A stretch of 64,000 bases of DNA. Source: SIG607 sp045605385. Lineage in GTDB: Bacteria; Bacillota; Clostridia; Oscillospirales; Acutalibacteraceae. The position numbers were made by a program, and so were the translations under genes. Shown here one piece after another: positions 31,622-41,210 of this stretch (position 1 is the first letter of the stretch; each line of letters starts with the position of its first letter). The stretch is from the NCBI GenBank assembly GCA_045605385.1, contig JAZUPW010000007.1:1-64000 (forward strand). The letters run 5' to 3'. The notes beneath the pieces were generated by a model that saw only the letters and a program-made list of their open reading frames with translations, was not told the DNA's origin and searched no databases.

Positions 31622-32866
31622 ATGGAAAAAATAAGACTCGGTGTGTTCGGTACCCGCAGAGGTATGGACTTCAGACGCGACTTTTTAGCACTCGGCTGTG
31701 AATTTGTTGCGCTTTGCGACCACAGACGCCACGTACTTGAAGATGCCAACAATCAATTAGGCGGCAACGTTGCTATGTACGATAAATTTGAAGATTTTAT
31801 CGAACACGATATGGATGCCGTTATTATTGCCAACAACTTTCACGAGCACGTACCCTACGTTATTGAATGTTTTAAACGTAATCTTCACGTTTTTTGCGAA
31901 TGTACAGCGGCAGGCACAATGGCAGAGGCTGTTGAGCTTGTAAGAGCATTTAAAGAAAGCAAATCCATTTACTTCCTTGCAGAAAACTATCCTCAAATGC
32001 CTATGAATCTTGAAATGGCACGTTTGGTAAAAGAAGGAACTTTAGGTAAAATTATGTATGCCGAAGGCGAATATAATCACCCCTCGGGTCCTGCAGACGT
32101 TGAATTCTTAAAAAAGCATATTTACACACTTGACCACTGGAGAAACTATCTTCCGGTTACATATTATGTAACACATTCTTTAGGTCCGTTAATAAGTGCT
32201 ACAGGTGCTTTCCCGAAAACAGTAAGCGGTCTTGCTTGCTATGCGCCTTACCCTGCTGACGTTCCTAAGGCAAGTAACACAGGTGACCGCGCCGCTATTA
32301 TGACCACAATGAATGACGACGGCTCGGTATTCCGTTTTGTTGGCTGTTCTAAATTTGGCGGACACCACAATGCTTATCGTTTCTGCGGTACTGCAGGTTC
32401 GGTTGAAAATATCCGTGGTACAAGCGACCAGATTTTACTCCGCTACAACGATTGGGAAATCCCTGAGGGTAAAGAAGAAAATCAGCAATACAAGGTTGAT
32501 ATTTCCGGTGATAAGGATTATCAGTTTATTAAAAACAGCTACCACGCAGGCGGTGATTTTATTACTGCAAGACTCTTTACCGAATGTGTAAGAGCAGGTA
32601 AACAGCCCCCTGCACCCTTTGATATTTATGGTGCTACAACAATGTCAAGCGTTGGTATTCTCGCTTGGAGAAGCGTTCTTGACGGCGGTAAACCTTACGA
32701 AATTCCCGATTTCCGTAACGAAGAAGACTGCAAGAAGTGGGAAAACGACCGCTTAACACCGCTTCCCGGAGCAGACGGAAGCGCACCTACACTTCCTTGT
32801 TGCTCAAATCCCGACTTCAAATTAAGCGAACAGAATATTTCTATGTTCAGCGAATTAATTAAATAA
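31622..32866 (+). CDS. Gfo/Idh/MocA-family oxidoreductase, paralogue of 29414
   Basis: 414 residues. Nearly identical to the 29414 protein in the first 150 residues and the last 70 (shared GVFGTRRGMDFRR, YGATTMSSVGILAWRS and APTLPCCSNPDFKLSE), with more change in the middle where substrate binds. This is a tandem duplication with divergence of the substrate pocket. An AAGGTGG ribosome site precedes it. Confidence 0.85.
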   Translation: MEKIRLGVFGTRRGMDFRRDFLALGCEFVALCDHRRHVLEDANNQLGGNVAMYDKFEDFIEHDMDAVIIANNFHEHVPYVIECFKRNLHVFCECTAAGTMAEAVELVRAFKESKSIYFLAENYPQMPMNLEMARLVKEGTLGKIMYAEGEYNHPSGPADVEFLKKHIYTLDHWRNYLPVTYYVTHSLGPLISATGAFPKTVSGLACYAPYPADVPKASNTGDRAAIMTTMNDDGSVFRFVGCSKFGGHHNAYRFCGTAGSVENIRGTSDQILLRYNDWEIPEGKEENQQYKVDISGDKDYQFIKNSYHAGGDFITARLFTECVRAGKQPPAPFDIYGATTMSSVGILAWRSVLDGGKPYEIPDFRNEEDCKKWENDRLTPLPGADGSAPTLPCCSNPDFKLSEQNISMFSELIK

Positions 32867-32875
32867 TTTTATTTT

Positions 32876-32907
32876 ATGCCTGTTGTGTAAATTGCAACAG
32901 GCATTTT
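32876..32907 (+). terminator. Terminator after the second oxidoreductase
   Basis: Ten-bp stem ATGCCTGTTG/CAACAGGCAT followed by TTT. Confidence 0.65.
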
Positions 32908-32932
32908 ACTATATTTTTCTACAAAATTCTTA

Positions 32933-32961
32933 TTGACTTACATTATAAATGGTGATAAAAT
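32933..32961 (+). promoter_or_regulatory. Promoter of the T-box operon
   Basis: TTGACT and TAAAAT separated by 17 bases, just upstream of the T-box leader. Confidence 0.65.
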
Positions 32962-32984
32962 ATTCAGTAGATATTTTTCTAACA

Positions 32985-33232
32985 CGGTGAAGAAAAGAAG
33001 TACATATTTTAAGTTTTCGCAGAGAAGTGTCGGTTGGTGCAAGACATTGAAAACAACTATATGGAATACATTTCAGAGTGGCTTTGCTGAATATTTTTAA
33101 GTAGGCTAAGACGGGAAAAGCCCGATACAGCTTGAGGAGTTTTACTCCCATGAGGCCGCGTTAAGCGGTAAACTGAGGTGGTACCACAGGAATATTCTTG
33201 TCCTCTGCTTTTCGCAGAGGCTTTTTTTATTT
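32985..33232 (+). promoter_or_regulatory. T-box riboswitch, specifier reads as tyrosine (UAC)
   Basis: Stem I has the AGAAGTAC motif (32996-33003), a GTTTTC/GAAAAC upper stem and GGTTGGTGCAAGACA apical loops. A CATAT/ATATG helix precedes GGAATACATTTC, where by comparison with the glyQS T-box layout the specifier codon is TAC at 33067-33069, that is, tyrosine. The antiterminator contains the T-box sequence GGTGGTACCAC (33178-33188). The terminator is CCTCTGC/GCAGAGG with seven T (33202-33228). Uncharged tRNA-Tyr should switch the operon on. Confidence 0.88.
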
Positions 33233-33253
33233 TCATAGGCAAAGGGGAAAATT

Positions 33254-34891
33254 ATGGTTATAACAGATTTTTTAGAAAAAAATGCCCGACTTTACGGCAA
33301 TGAAGTGAGTCTTGTTGAGATTAATCCTTCTGAAAAGCGAGATAACGCCGTTACTTGGTGGGATTTTAATCTTATAGAAAGCGGCGGCGAAGATACACCT
33401 TACAGAAGAGAACTTACCTGGCGTGATTTTGACCGCAAGGCAAACCGTTTTGCAAATCTTCTTTTAAGCCGCGGTCTTAAAAAGGGCACAAAGGTTGCTA
33501 TTCTTCTTATGAACTGCATTGAATGGCTGCCTTTATACTTCGGTATTTTAAAGGCAGGCTGTATTGCTGTTCCTATGAACTTCCGTTACAGCAGCGATGA
33601 GATTAAATACTGTCTTACACTTGCAGACGTTGAAGTACTAATTTTCGGCGAAGAATTTATAAGCCGTATAGATGCTGTAAAAGACGATTTAGGCGACGTT
33701 AAAACCCTGTTCTACGTAGGCAAAAACGCGCCTGCTTACAGCGAAAACTGTACCGAACTTATGAGCTTTTGTTCTTCAAGCGTTCCACCGGTTTCGCTCG
33801 ACGAAGAAGACTATGCTGCTATTTATTTTTCTTCGGGAACAACGGGTTTTCCAAAGGCTATTTTACATAACCACAAAGCGCTTGTACATTCTTGCTATAC
33901 CGAACAAAACCACCATTCGCAATCGCGTGACGACGTTTTCCTTTGCATACCACCCCTTTACCACACGGGCGCCAAAATGCATTGGTTTGGTTCTTTGCTT
34001 TCCGGTTCTAAGGCTGTTCTTCTTCGCGGTGTTAAGCCCGAATGGATTTTAAGAGCAGTTACTGAAGAGCGTTGCACTATTGTATGGCTGTTGGTTCCGT
34101 GGGCGCAAGATTTACTTGATGCTATTGAATCAAAAGAAGTTGACCTTTCAAAATACCGCCTTTCACAGTGGAGACTTATGCACATTGGCGCACAACCTGT
34201 TCCGCCAAGTCTTATTCACCGTTGGTTCTCGGTTTTCCCGAATCACCAGTACGATACCAACTACGGTCTTTCTGAATCTATTGGTCCCGGTTGTGTACAC
34301 TTAGGTGTTGAAAACTCGCACAAAGTCGGCGCAATCGGTAAACCGGGATATAAATGGGAAGCCAAAATTGTAGATGACCACGGCGCGGAAGTTAAAAAAG
34401 GTGAAGTTGGCGAACTTATTGTAAAAGGCGACGGCGTTATGCTTTGCTACTACAAAAACGAAGAAGCAACCAACGACGTTCTTAAAGACGGATGGCTTTA
34501 TACGGGCGATATGGCGCGTGAAGATGAAGACGGCTTTATTTACCTTGTAGACCGTAAAAAAGACGTTGTTATATCGGGCGGTGAAAACCTTTACCCCGTT
34601 CAGATAGAAGACTTTTTACGCGGTTATGAAAAAATTAAAGACGTTGCCGTTATTGGTATTCCCGATTCAAGACTTGGTGAAATATGCGCCGCAATTATTG
34701 AAGTGAAAGAAAATACCGATTGCAGTGAAGAAGATATTAATAAATTCTGTGAAGCGCTTCCGCGTTATAAGCGCCCAAGAAAAATTATCTTCGATAAAGT
34801 TCCGCGTAACCCAACGGGTAAAATTGAAAAACCTGTACTTCGTGAAAAGTACTGCAAGGGCAGACTTGTTGAAGTACAGATTACAGGCTAA
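33254..34891 (+). CDS. AMP-forming acyl-CoA synthetase (probable aryl-acid CoA ligase)
   Basis: 545 residues of the ANL superfamily: YFSSGTTGFPKAIL (P-loop), TNYGLSESIGPG, GWLYTGDMAREDEDG and the late catalytic Lys in NPTGKIEKPVL. It activates a carboxylic acid as an AMP ester and then a CoA thioester. As first gene after a tyrosine T-box and before iorAB, its likely substrate is an arylacetate such as 4-hydroxyphenylacetate. Inference from context, not from the binding pocket. Confidence 0.88.
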   Translation: MVITDFLEKNARLYGNEVSLVEINPSEKRDNAVTWWDFNLIESGGEDTPYRRELTWRDFDRKANRFANLLLSRGLKKGTKVAILLMNCIEWLPLYFGILKAGCIAVPMNFRYSSDEIKYCLTLADVEVLIFGEEFISRIDAVKDDLGDVKTLFYVGKNAPAYSENCTELMSFCSSSVPPVSLDEEDYAAIYFSSGTTGFPKAILHNHKALVHSCYTEQNHHSQSRDDVFLCIPPLYHTGAKMHWFGSLLSGSKAVLLRGVKPEWILRAVTEERCTIVWLLVPWAQDLLDAIESKEVDLSKYRLSQWRLMHIGAQPVPPSLIHRWFSVFPNHQYDTNYGLSESIGPGCVHLGVENSHKVGAIGKPGYKWEAKIVDDHGAEVKKGEVGELIVKGDGVMLCYYKNEEATNDVLKDGWLYTGDMAREDEDGFIYLVDRKKDVVISGGENLYPVQIEDFLRGYEKIKDVAVIGIPDSRLGEICAAIIEVKENTDCSEEDINKFCEALPRYKRPRKIIFDKVPRNPTGKIEKPVLREKYCKGRLVEVQITG

Positions 34892-34927
34892 ATAATATAT
34901 CCGATTTTAAAATCAGGAGGAAAATAA

Positions 34928-36661
34928 ATGAAACAGTTAATGTTAGGTAACGAAGCAGTTGCCCGCGGTCTTTACGAAGGCGGTTGCAGTTTTGTTTCAA
35001 GTTACCCAGGTACACCAAGTACCGAAATAACCGAATTTGTTGCAAAATACAATGATGTTTATGCCGAATGGGCGCCAAATGAAAAGGTGGCTATGGAAGC
35101 CGCTTTCGGTGCTTCTCTTTCGGGTAAGCGCAGTTTCTGCGGTATGAAACACGTTGGTCTTAACGTGGCTGCAGACCCACTTTTTACACTTTCATACACA
35201 GGTGTTAATGCAGGTTTTGTAATTGGCGTTGCCGATGACGCCGGTATGCATTCTTCACAGAACGAACAGGATTCACGCCACTATGCAAAGGCTTCAAAAA
35301 TTCCTATGCTTGAACCGTCTGATTCTGCTGAGGCTTTGGCTTTCACAAAACTTGCATACGAACTTTCTGAAGAGTTTGACACCCCCGTGTTCATTAAAAT
35401 GTGCACAAGAGTTTCTCATTCTCAAAGTATTGTTGAATTATCAGAACGTAAAGAAGCAGAAAAGGAATATGCAAAAGATGCCGCTAAATACATAATGATG
35501 CCGGGTAACGCAAAACGCCGCCATCCCATTGTTGAAGAGCGCACTTTAAAACTTATAAAATATGCCGAAACTGCCGAAATTAACCGCATTGAAGAAGGCG
35601 AAAATAATGAAATAGGCATTATTACTTCCTCTACTTCTTACCAGTACGTAAAAGAAGTTTGCGGTAATAAATATCCCGTTATGAAACTCGGTATGATATG
35701 GCCAATGCCAATTGAAAAAATTAAAAACTTTGCAAAGCAGGTTAAAACCGTAATTGTTGTGGAAGAATTAGACGGATTTATTGAAGAACACTGCAAAAAC
35801 ATTGGTGTTGACTGTTTAGGTAAAGAAAAGTTTTCCCTAATTGACGAACTACTTCCCTTAAAGGTGGCAACTGCTTTTGATAACGCTTGGGAATCGGGCG
35901 TAAAATTAGATGAAGAAATTCCTAACCGTCCTCCCGTTATGTGCGCAGGTTGTCCTCACAGAAGTCTTTTCTACACTTTAAAGAAAAACAAACTTACCGT
36001 TCTTGGTGATATCGGTTGTTATACTTTGGGCGCTGTACCTCCGCTTTCGGCACTTGATACCACACTTTGTATGGGTGCTTCTATTTCGGGACTCCACGGT
36101 TTCGCAAAAGCGCAGAACGGTAGTGCCGATAACAAAACCGTTGCCGTTATTGGAGATTCCACCTTTATGCATTCGGGTGTTACAGGTCTTATAAATATGG
36201 CTTATAACGAATCTAATGCAACGGTTATTATTCTTGATAACTCTATTACGGGTATGACAGGACATCAGCAGAACCCTACAACAGGTTATAATTTAAAGGG
36301 CGACCCTGCTTCTAAAATTGATTTAGAAACACTTTGCAAGGCTGTAGGCATTAAGCGTGTAAGAGTTATTGACCCTTACAACTTAAGCGAGTGCGATACT
36401 GTAATTAAAGAAGAAATTAATGCAAACGAACCTTCAGTTATTATTTCACGCCGTCCTTGTGCTTTGCTTAAATACGTTAAACACAAACCCGCATTACACG
36501 TTGATAACGATAAGTGCATAGGCTGTAAATCTTGTATGAGAATTGGTTGCCCTGCAATAAGTATGGAAAACGGCAAAGCAAAAATAGACACCACTCTTTG
36601 CGTTGGTTGCGGCGTTTGCGAACAACTTTGCAAGTTCGGTGCGTTAAAGGAGGCAGAATAA
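34928..36661 (+). CDS. iorA: Indolepyruvate:ferredoxin oxidoreductase, alpha subunit
   Basis: 577 residues. N-terminal pyrimidine domain (GNEAVARGLYEGGCSFVSSYPGTPSTE), a thiamine diphosphate site (GDSTFMHSGVTGLINMAYNESN), and a C-terminal ferredoxin domain with two Cys clusters (CIGCKSCMRIGCP and CVGCGVCEQLCKF) for 4Fe-4S clusters. The enzyme converts aryl-2-oxoacids to arylacetyl-CoA and reduces ferredoxin, and can run in reverse. Its stop overlaps the iorB start (TAATG). Confidence 0.95.
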   Translation: MKQLMLGNEAVARGLYEGGCSFVSSYPGTPSTEITEFVAKYNDVYAEWAPNEKVAMEAAFGASLSGKRSFCGMKHVGLNVAADPLFTLSYTGVNAGFVIGVADDAGMHSSQNEQDSRHYAKASKIPMLEPSDSAEALAFTKLAYELSEEFDTPVFIKMCTRVSHSQSIVELSERKEAEKEYAKDAAKYIMMPGNAKRRHPIVEERTLKLIKYAETAEINRIEEGENNEIGIITSSTSYQYVKEVCGNKYPVMKLGMIWPMPIEKIKNFAKQVKTVIVVEELDGFIEEHCKNIGVDCLGKEKFSLIDELLPLKVATAFDNAWESGVKLDEEIPNRPPVMCAGCPHRSLFYTLKKNKLTVLGDIGCYTLGAVPPLSALDTTLCMGASISGLHGFAKAQNGSADNKTVAVIGDSTFMHSGVTGLINMAYNESNATVIILDNSITGMTGHQQNPTTGYNLKGDPASKIDLETLCKAVGIKRVRVIDPYNLSECDTVIKEEINANEPSVIISRRPCALLKYVKHKPALHVDNDKCIGCKSCMRIGCPAISMENGKAKIDTTLCVGCGVCEQLCKFGALKEAE

Positions 36662-37233
36662 TGGAAACTAAAAACATTATGATAGTCGGCGTAGGCGGAC
36701 AAGGAAGCCTTCTTGCTTCTAAGTTACTTGGAAAACTGCTTCTCACAAAAGGCTATGATATAAAAGTATCTGAAGTTCACGGTATGAGTCAGCGCGGCGG
36801 AAGTGTTGTTACCTACGTTCGCTTTGGCGATAAGGTTTATTCCCCTGTTATTGATAAAGGTCAGGCAGATTTTATAATTTCCTTTGAACTGCTTGAAGCG
36901 GCAAGGTGGACAGAGTATTTGAAAAAAGGCGGTAAAATAATTACAAATACTCAACAAATAAACCCTATGCCCGTAATTATAGGCGCTGCTTCTTACCCCG
37001 AAAACCTTGTTGAAAAAATTAAGGCAGCAGGTGTAGATATCGACGCTTTTGACGCATTGGCACTTGCAGAAGAAGCAGGTAACGCAAAAGCCGTTAACTT
37101 ATGTTTACTTGGCAGACTTTCAAAATACTTTGATATAAGCGAAGAAGAATGGATGCAGGCAATAGAACAAAGCGTACCGGAAAAATTCTTGGAACTTAAC
37201 AAAAAAGCTTTCCAATTAGGTGCTGAGATATAA
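36661..37233 (+). CDS. iorB: Indolepyruvate:ferredoxin oxidoreductase, beta subunit
   Basis: 190 residues of the POR/IOR gamma-type domain: IMIVGVGGQGSLLASKLLG, then SEVHGMSQRGGSVVTYVRFG. It is the partner of IorA. The start at 36661 is set by GGAGG upstream and by coupling to the iorA stop; the longer upstream frame lies inside iorA. Confidence 0.93.
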   Translation: METKNIMIVGVGGQGSLLASKLLGKLLLTKGYDIKVSEVHGMSQRGGSVVTYVRFGDKVYSPVIDKGQADFIISFELLEAARWTEYLKKGGKIITNTQQINPMPVIIGAASYPENLVEKIKAAGVDIDAFDALALAEEAGNAKAVNLCLLGRLSKYFDISEEEWMQAIEQSVPEKFLELNKKAFQLGAEI

Positions 37234-37246
37234 GGAGGAACTTTTT

Positions 37247-38545
37247 ATGGAAAATTATTTTCAAGCTGAAATTGAAACAATGCCCCTTGAAGAACTTAAA
37301 GCTCTTCAAAGTCAGCGTTTAGTTGAACAAGTTAACCACGTATGGAACAACGTTCCTTATTACCGTAAAAAAATGGAAGAAAAAGGCGTAACGCCCGATG
37401 ATATAAAAGGCATTGACGACTTACACAAACTTCCCTTTTTGTCTAAAGATGATTTAAGAGATGCATATCCTACAGGTCTTCTTGGCGTTGATATGAGCGA
37501 ATGTATAAGAATACACTCTACATCAGGAACAACAGGAAAAAGAGTTGTGGCTTTTTATACTAAAAATGATATTGACTTATGGGAAGATTGCTGCGCAAGA
37601 GCAATTGTTGCCGCAGGCGGCACTAAGGAAGACGTTTGCCACGTTGCTTACGGATACGGTCTTTTCACAGGAGGTTTCGGTCTTAACGGCGGATCGCAAA
37701 AGGTTGGATGCCTTACACTTCCTATGTCGTCCGGCAGCACCGACCGTCAGCTTCAGTTTATGACCGACCTTGGTTCTACAATTCTTTGTTGTACACCTTC
37801 TTACGCCGCTTATCTTGCAGAATCTATTTATGAAAACGGACTCCGTGATAAAATAAAACTTAAAGCGGGTATTTTCGGCGCTGAAGCTTGGAGTGAAGAT
37901 ATGCGCCGTGATATTGAAAATAAATTAGGCATAAAGGCGTACGATATTTACGGACTTACCGAAACCACAGGTCCGGGTGTTGCTTTTGAATGTTCCGAGC
38001 AAACAGGTATGCATATAAATGAAGATCACTTTATTGCCGAAATTATAGACCCCGACACCCACGAAGTTTTACCCTTAGGAAGTAAAGGTGAATTGGTATT
38101 CACCTCTATTTCAAAAAAAGGTTTCCCGCTTCTACGTTACAGAACGAAAGATATTTGTGTGCTTAACAGAGAAAAATGCTCTTGCGGAAGAACCTTTATT
38201 AAAATGAGTAAACCTATGGGCAGAAGCGATGATATGCTTATTATTCGCGGTGTAAACGTATTCCCGTCACAAATTGAAACTGTTCTTATGCAACAAGGAT
38301 TCCCTGCTAATTATCAGATAATTGTAGACCGCGTTAACAATACCGATACCTTTGAAGTTATGGTTGAAATGACACCCGAGTTATTCTCTGACTCACTTGC
38401 TAAGGTAAACGAAGCAGAAAAAGCGCTTATAGGCGCCCTTAAAGATATGCTTGGTATTTCGCCGAAAGTAAAACTTGTTGCACCAAAATCAATTGCCCGA
38501 AGCGAAGGCAAAGCTGTTCGAGTAATTGATAAGCGTAAAATTTAA
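37247..38545 (+). CDS. paaK: Phenylacetate-CoA ligase family protein
   Basis: 432 residues. PaaK features are a short N-terminus (QRLVEQVNHVWNNVPYYRKKM), IHSTSGTTGKRVVAFYTK (P-loop), YDIYGLTETTGPGVAFEC, RYRTKDIC and GRSDDMLIIRGVNVFPSQIE. It forms aryl-CoA thioesters from phenylacetate-like acids with ATP. Clear AGGAGG before 37247. With the ligase at 33254 the operon holds two different aryl-acid CoA ligases. Confidence 0.92.
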   Translation: MENYFQAEIETMPLEELKALQSQRLVEQVNHVWNNVPYYRKKMEEKGVTPDDIKGIDDLHKLPFLSKDDLRDAYPTGLLGVDMSECIRIHSTSGTTGKRVVAFYTKNDIDLWEDCCARAIVAAGGTKEDVCHVAYGYGLFTGGFGLNGGSQKVGCLTLPMSSGSTDRQLQFMTDLGSTILCCTPSYAAYLAESIYENGLRDKIKLKAGIFGAEAWSEDMRRDIENKLGIKAYDIYGLTETTGPGVAFECSEQTGMHINEDHFIAEIIDPDTHEVLPLGSKGELVFTSISKKGFPLLRYRTKDICVLNREKCSCGRTFIKMSKPMGRSDDMLIIRGVNVFPSQIETVLMQQGFPANYQIIVDRVNNTDTFEVMVEMTPELFSDSLAKVNEAEKALIGALKDMLGISPKVKLVAPKSIARSEGKAVRVIDKRKI

Positions 38546-38557
38546 GGAGGAAGAAAT

Positions 38558-38989
38558 ATGAGCATTAATCAGATATCTGTATTTTTGGAAAACCGCACAG
38601 GTCAACTTGCAGAAATAACCAAATTATTAGCCGAAAACGGCATTGACCTTAAAGCAATTTCTATTGCCGAAACCGCCGATTACGGTATTGCGCGTATAAT
38701 TGCTGATGACAGCGCCAAAGCAAGTGATATACTTCTTTCTCACGGCGATATAATTTCTATGACTCCCGTTTGGGCAGTAGAAGTGCCCGACCGTCCCGCA
38801 GGACTTGCAGAACTTTTATCTGCACTTGCCGAAAGCAATATTGACGTAGAATATATGTATTCTCTTTTCACTCATAAAGACGGCTACGCTTATATGGCGC
38901 TTAGAATTTCCGATGAAGAAGCATTTAATAAAGCCCTTGTGGCCCACGGACTGAAAATTGCTTCTGCAAACGATTTAGGTCTTAAATAA
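38558..38989 (+). CDS. Tandem ACT-domain protein
   Basis: 143 residues with two ACT domains (ISVFLENRTGQLAEITKLLAEN and VEVPDRPAGLAELLSALAE). Stand-alone ACT pairs often bind amino acids and follow paaK/ior genes in anaerobes. It may sense tyrosine or phenylalanine and adjust the pathway. Last gene of the operon. Confidence 0.88.
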   Translation: MSINQISVFLENRTGQLAEITKLLAENGIDLKAISIAETADYGIARIIADDSAKASDILLSHGDIISMTPVWAVEVPDRPAGLAELLSALAESNIDVEYMYSLFTHKDGYAYMALRISDEEAFNKALVAHGLKIASANDLGLK

Positions 38990-39005
38990 AAAATTATTAA
39001 ACGTT

Positions 39006-39041
39006 AAAAGCCAAGTGTATTGTTAATACACTTGGCTTTTT
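39006..39041. terminator. Bidirectional terminator
   Basis: A 16-bp perfect stem AAAAGCCAAGTGTATT/AATACACTTGGCTTTT between convergent genes, T-rich on both strands. Confidence 0.88.
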
Positions 39042-39042
39042 G

Positions 39043-41208
39043 TTATTCTGCGCTAATACCGTATAAAAGTAAATTATAGGAATCATCATTAACCTTAATT
39101 TTAAATGATTTAACTTTTCTTCGGTTATCAACAGGCAATATATAAAGGTTTACAAGATACTGTTCAAAATTCTTATTATAAGAAAACTCTATAATCCTTT
39201 TTGCATTTTCGGCAACGGGATTAATTCTTGAAGACCCGTGAAGACGCGTTGCCGTAGTAATATCAACACCGTTTAAAATCTCTTTAATATCGCTGACGCC
39301 GTCAGTATACTCTACAATATACTCGCCCACCTTTTCACCATAAATGCCTGATATTGGATATCCTTTTGGCATACTTACGTTTCCAATTATAAACACTCTT
39401 GAAATCTGTTTATTTACTTGGGTGCAAAACGTATTATTTATAACAATGGGTTTGCTAAGTAATTCAACATTAAGATTACCTATTTGTTTAATATTTTCGG
39501 GCAGTACGGGGCCTACCTTAATATCCCGTATATTCCGCATACAATAATCCCGTACAGGCACTTTAGAATCATCAATCATCTTTTTAAAGTTATCACAGTT
39601 ACAATTATCAATTGCTAAGGGATAAGACTTTTTAACCTTTTCTATGCTGCCCATAACATTTATTTCGCCCACAATTTTGTTATCTTTATTCAGTTTTCTA
39701 AAGCCTTCTTTAAATACATAATAATTACTTGTGGGGTTGCGGTACATATCTACAAGACCTTCGTTAAGCACACCGTCAACACAGGCAGGCTCGCCACGGT
39801 TGAAATCGTAGGTTTCAGCCCATTCCCAGAAAACTGCACCCGCTATACAGGGTTCTTTTTCACTATTGTTACGTAAGTTTATAACGGTATCTATAAAAGA
39901 AGTAAAGGTCCTTACATTATTATCGCAAGAAAATCCGCCCCATTCGGTGAACAATAGAGGCATTTCACAAAGTTTTTCAGCCGATTCTTTCATTCTTTCG
40001 GGCGTTTCGGCATAAGGGTGCATTGTATAAAAATCAAAACCGCATTTAAGATAGTTTTCCTTTGTCATTTCAATGCTCATACAGTTAGCGCCCGAAACCA
40101 TTCGGTAAGGATCGTTATTTCTTGCTACAGCCACACTTTTTTTAAGAAAATCAAGCGTAAAATAACATTCGTTAAAACTAAGCCAAAAAGCAACACTTAC
40201 GTGGTTTTTATCGCGCTTTATAACACCTTCAAGAACCTCTAAAGCACCGTTGCAGGTATCTTCATTCTTCATATCAGACCACCACAACCCAGGTTCTTCG
40301 CTTACTAACAGCCCTATTTCATCGGCTATTTCTATTATTCTTTTATTGTGCGGATAGTGAACAAGCCGTACAAAGTTACAGCCTAATTCTTTAATAAGCC
40401 GCATATCTGTTTGCATTTGTTCTTCGCTTAGTGTATGCCCCGAATCACCAAATATATCGTGGCGGTTTACACCAAGCAAAAAGTACGGTTCGCCGTTTAA
40501 ATAAAAACGTCTGCCTTTGGTACAAAAATCCTTAAAGCCTACCTTCTGCATAACGCTGTCCATAACTGTTGCATTCGTTATAAGACTGCATTCAAGGGTA
40601 TAAAGGTAAGGGCTTTCGGGCGACCACAGTTCGGGCTCATTTACAGTAAAGCATACCGTTGAACCCTTTGTTTCGCTTTTTGCAACAGTTTCGCCGTTTC
40701 CATTTTTAAGCACAGCACAAAAATGTGTGTCTTCACCGTTTTCAACAACCGCCTCAATTTTACAAAAAGCCTCTTTGTAATCAGAAGAAAAATTCGTTAT
40801 AAAACGTGTATCGCTTATAAAGGCTGAAGCGGTATATTCAACATAAACGTCCCTTATTATACCGCTGTAGTTTTCCCAACCTGCCGAAGAACCGAAAGGA
40901 AGACCGATATCGCTTATTTCCACAACAAGGCTGTTATCCTTTTCTTTCAAAATATCGGTTATTTCAATTCGGTAAGGAATATACGGGCCCAAAACGGCTA
41001 TTTCTTTTCCGTTTAAAGTTACCCGCGCTTTATAGGTTATGCCTTCAAAAACAAGAAACGCTCTGTCACTTTTATATTCTTTATTAAAACTTCTTGATAA
41101 AGTGCTCAGCCCCACACACAGCGAAGAAAAAGGCACTTCACATTCTTGCGGCTTTCCGTTTCCTATTTTTCTTTGCCATAACCCGTTTAAAGTTTGTATT
41201 TTTCTCAT
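39043..41208 (-). CDS. Glycoside hydrolase family 2 protein
   Basis: 721 residues. A sugar-binding jelly roll, an immunoglobulin-like domain and a TIM barrel: LLGVNRHDIFGDSG opens the barrel, AFWLSFNECYF carries the acid/base Glu, and LLFTEWGGF carries the nucleophile Glu. Family 2 covers beta-galactosidases, glucuronidases and mannosidases; this is a short, non-LacZ form. No signal peptide, so it is intracellular and would act on imported oligosaccharides. The stop codon of the next gene upstream is only two bases away, so they form an operon. Confidence 0.88.
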   Translation of the reverse strand: MRKIQTLNGLWQRKIGNGKPQECEVPFSSLCVGLSTLSRSFNKEYKSDRAFLVFEGITYKARVTLNGKEIAVLGPYIPYRIEITDILKEKDNSLVVEISDIGLPFGSSAGWENYSGIIRDVYVEYTASAFISDTRFITNFSSDYKEAFCKIEAVVENGEDTHFCAVLKNGNGETVAKSETKGSTVCFTVNEPELWSPESPYLYTLECSLITNATVMDSVMQKVGFKDFCTKGRRFYLNGEPYFLLGVNRHDIFGDSGHTLSEEQMQTDMRLIKELGCNFVRLVHYPHNKRIIEIADEIGLLVSEEPGLWWSDMKNEDTCNGALEVLEGVIKRDKNHVSVAFWLSFNECYFTLDFLKKSVAVARNNDPYRMVSGANCMSIEMTKENYLKCGFDFYTMHPYAETPERMKESAEKLCEMPLLFTEWGGFSCDNNVRTFTSFIDTVINLRNNSEKEPCIAGAVFWEWAETYDFNRGEPACVDGVLNEGLVDMYRNPTSNYYVFKEGFRKLNKDNKIVGEINVMGSIEKVKKSYPLAIDNCNCDNFKKMIDDSKVPVRDYCMRNIRDIKVGPVLPENIKQIGNLNVELLSKPIVINNTFCTQVNKQISRVFIIGNVSMPKGYPISGIYGEKVGEYIVEYTDGVSDIKEILNGVDITTATRLHGSSRINPVAENAKRIIEFSYNKNFEQYLVNLYILPVDNRRKVKSFKIKVNDDSYNLLLYGISAE

Positions 41209-41210
41209 AA

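Noticed and set aside
29414..32866. GH109-type glycosidases
   Set aside because: The fold is shared, but I see no feature that separates hydrolase from oxidoreductase here.
33254..38989. Tyrosine degradation operon
   Set aside because: Control by a tyrosine T-box means expression at low tyrosine, which does not suit breakdown. Kept only as an alternative reading.
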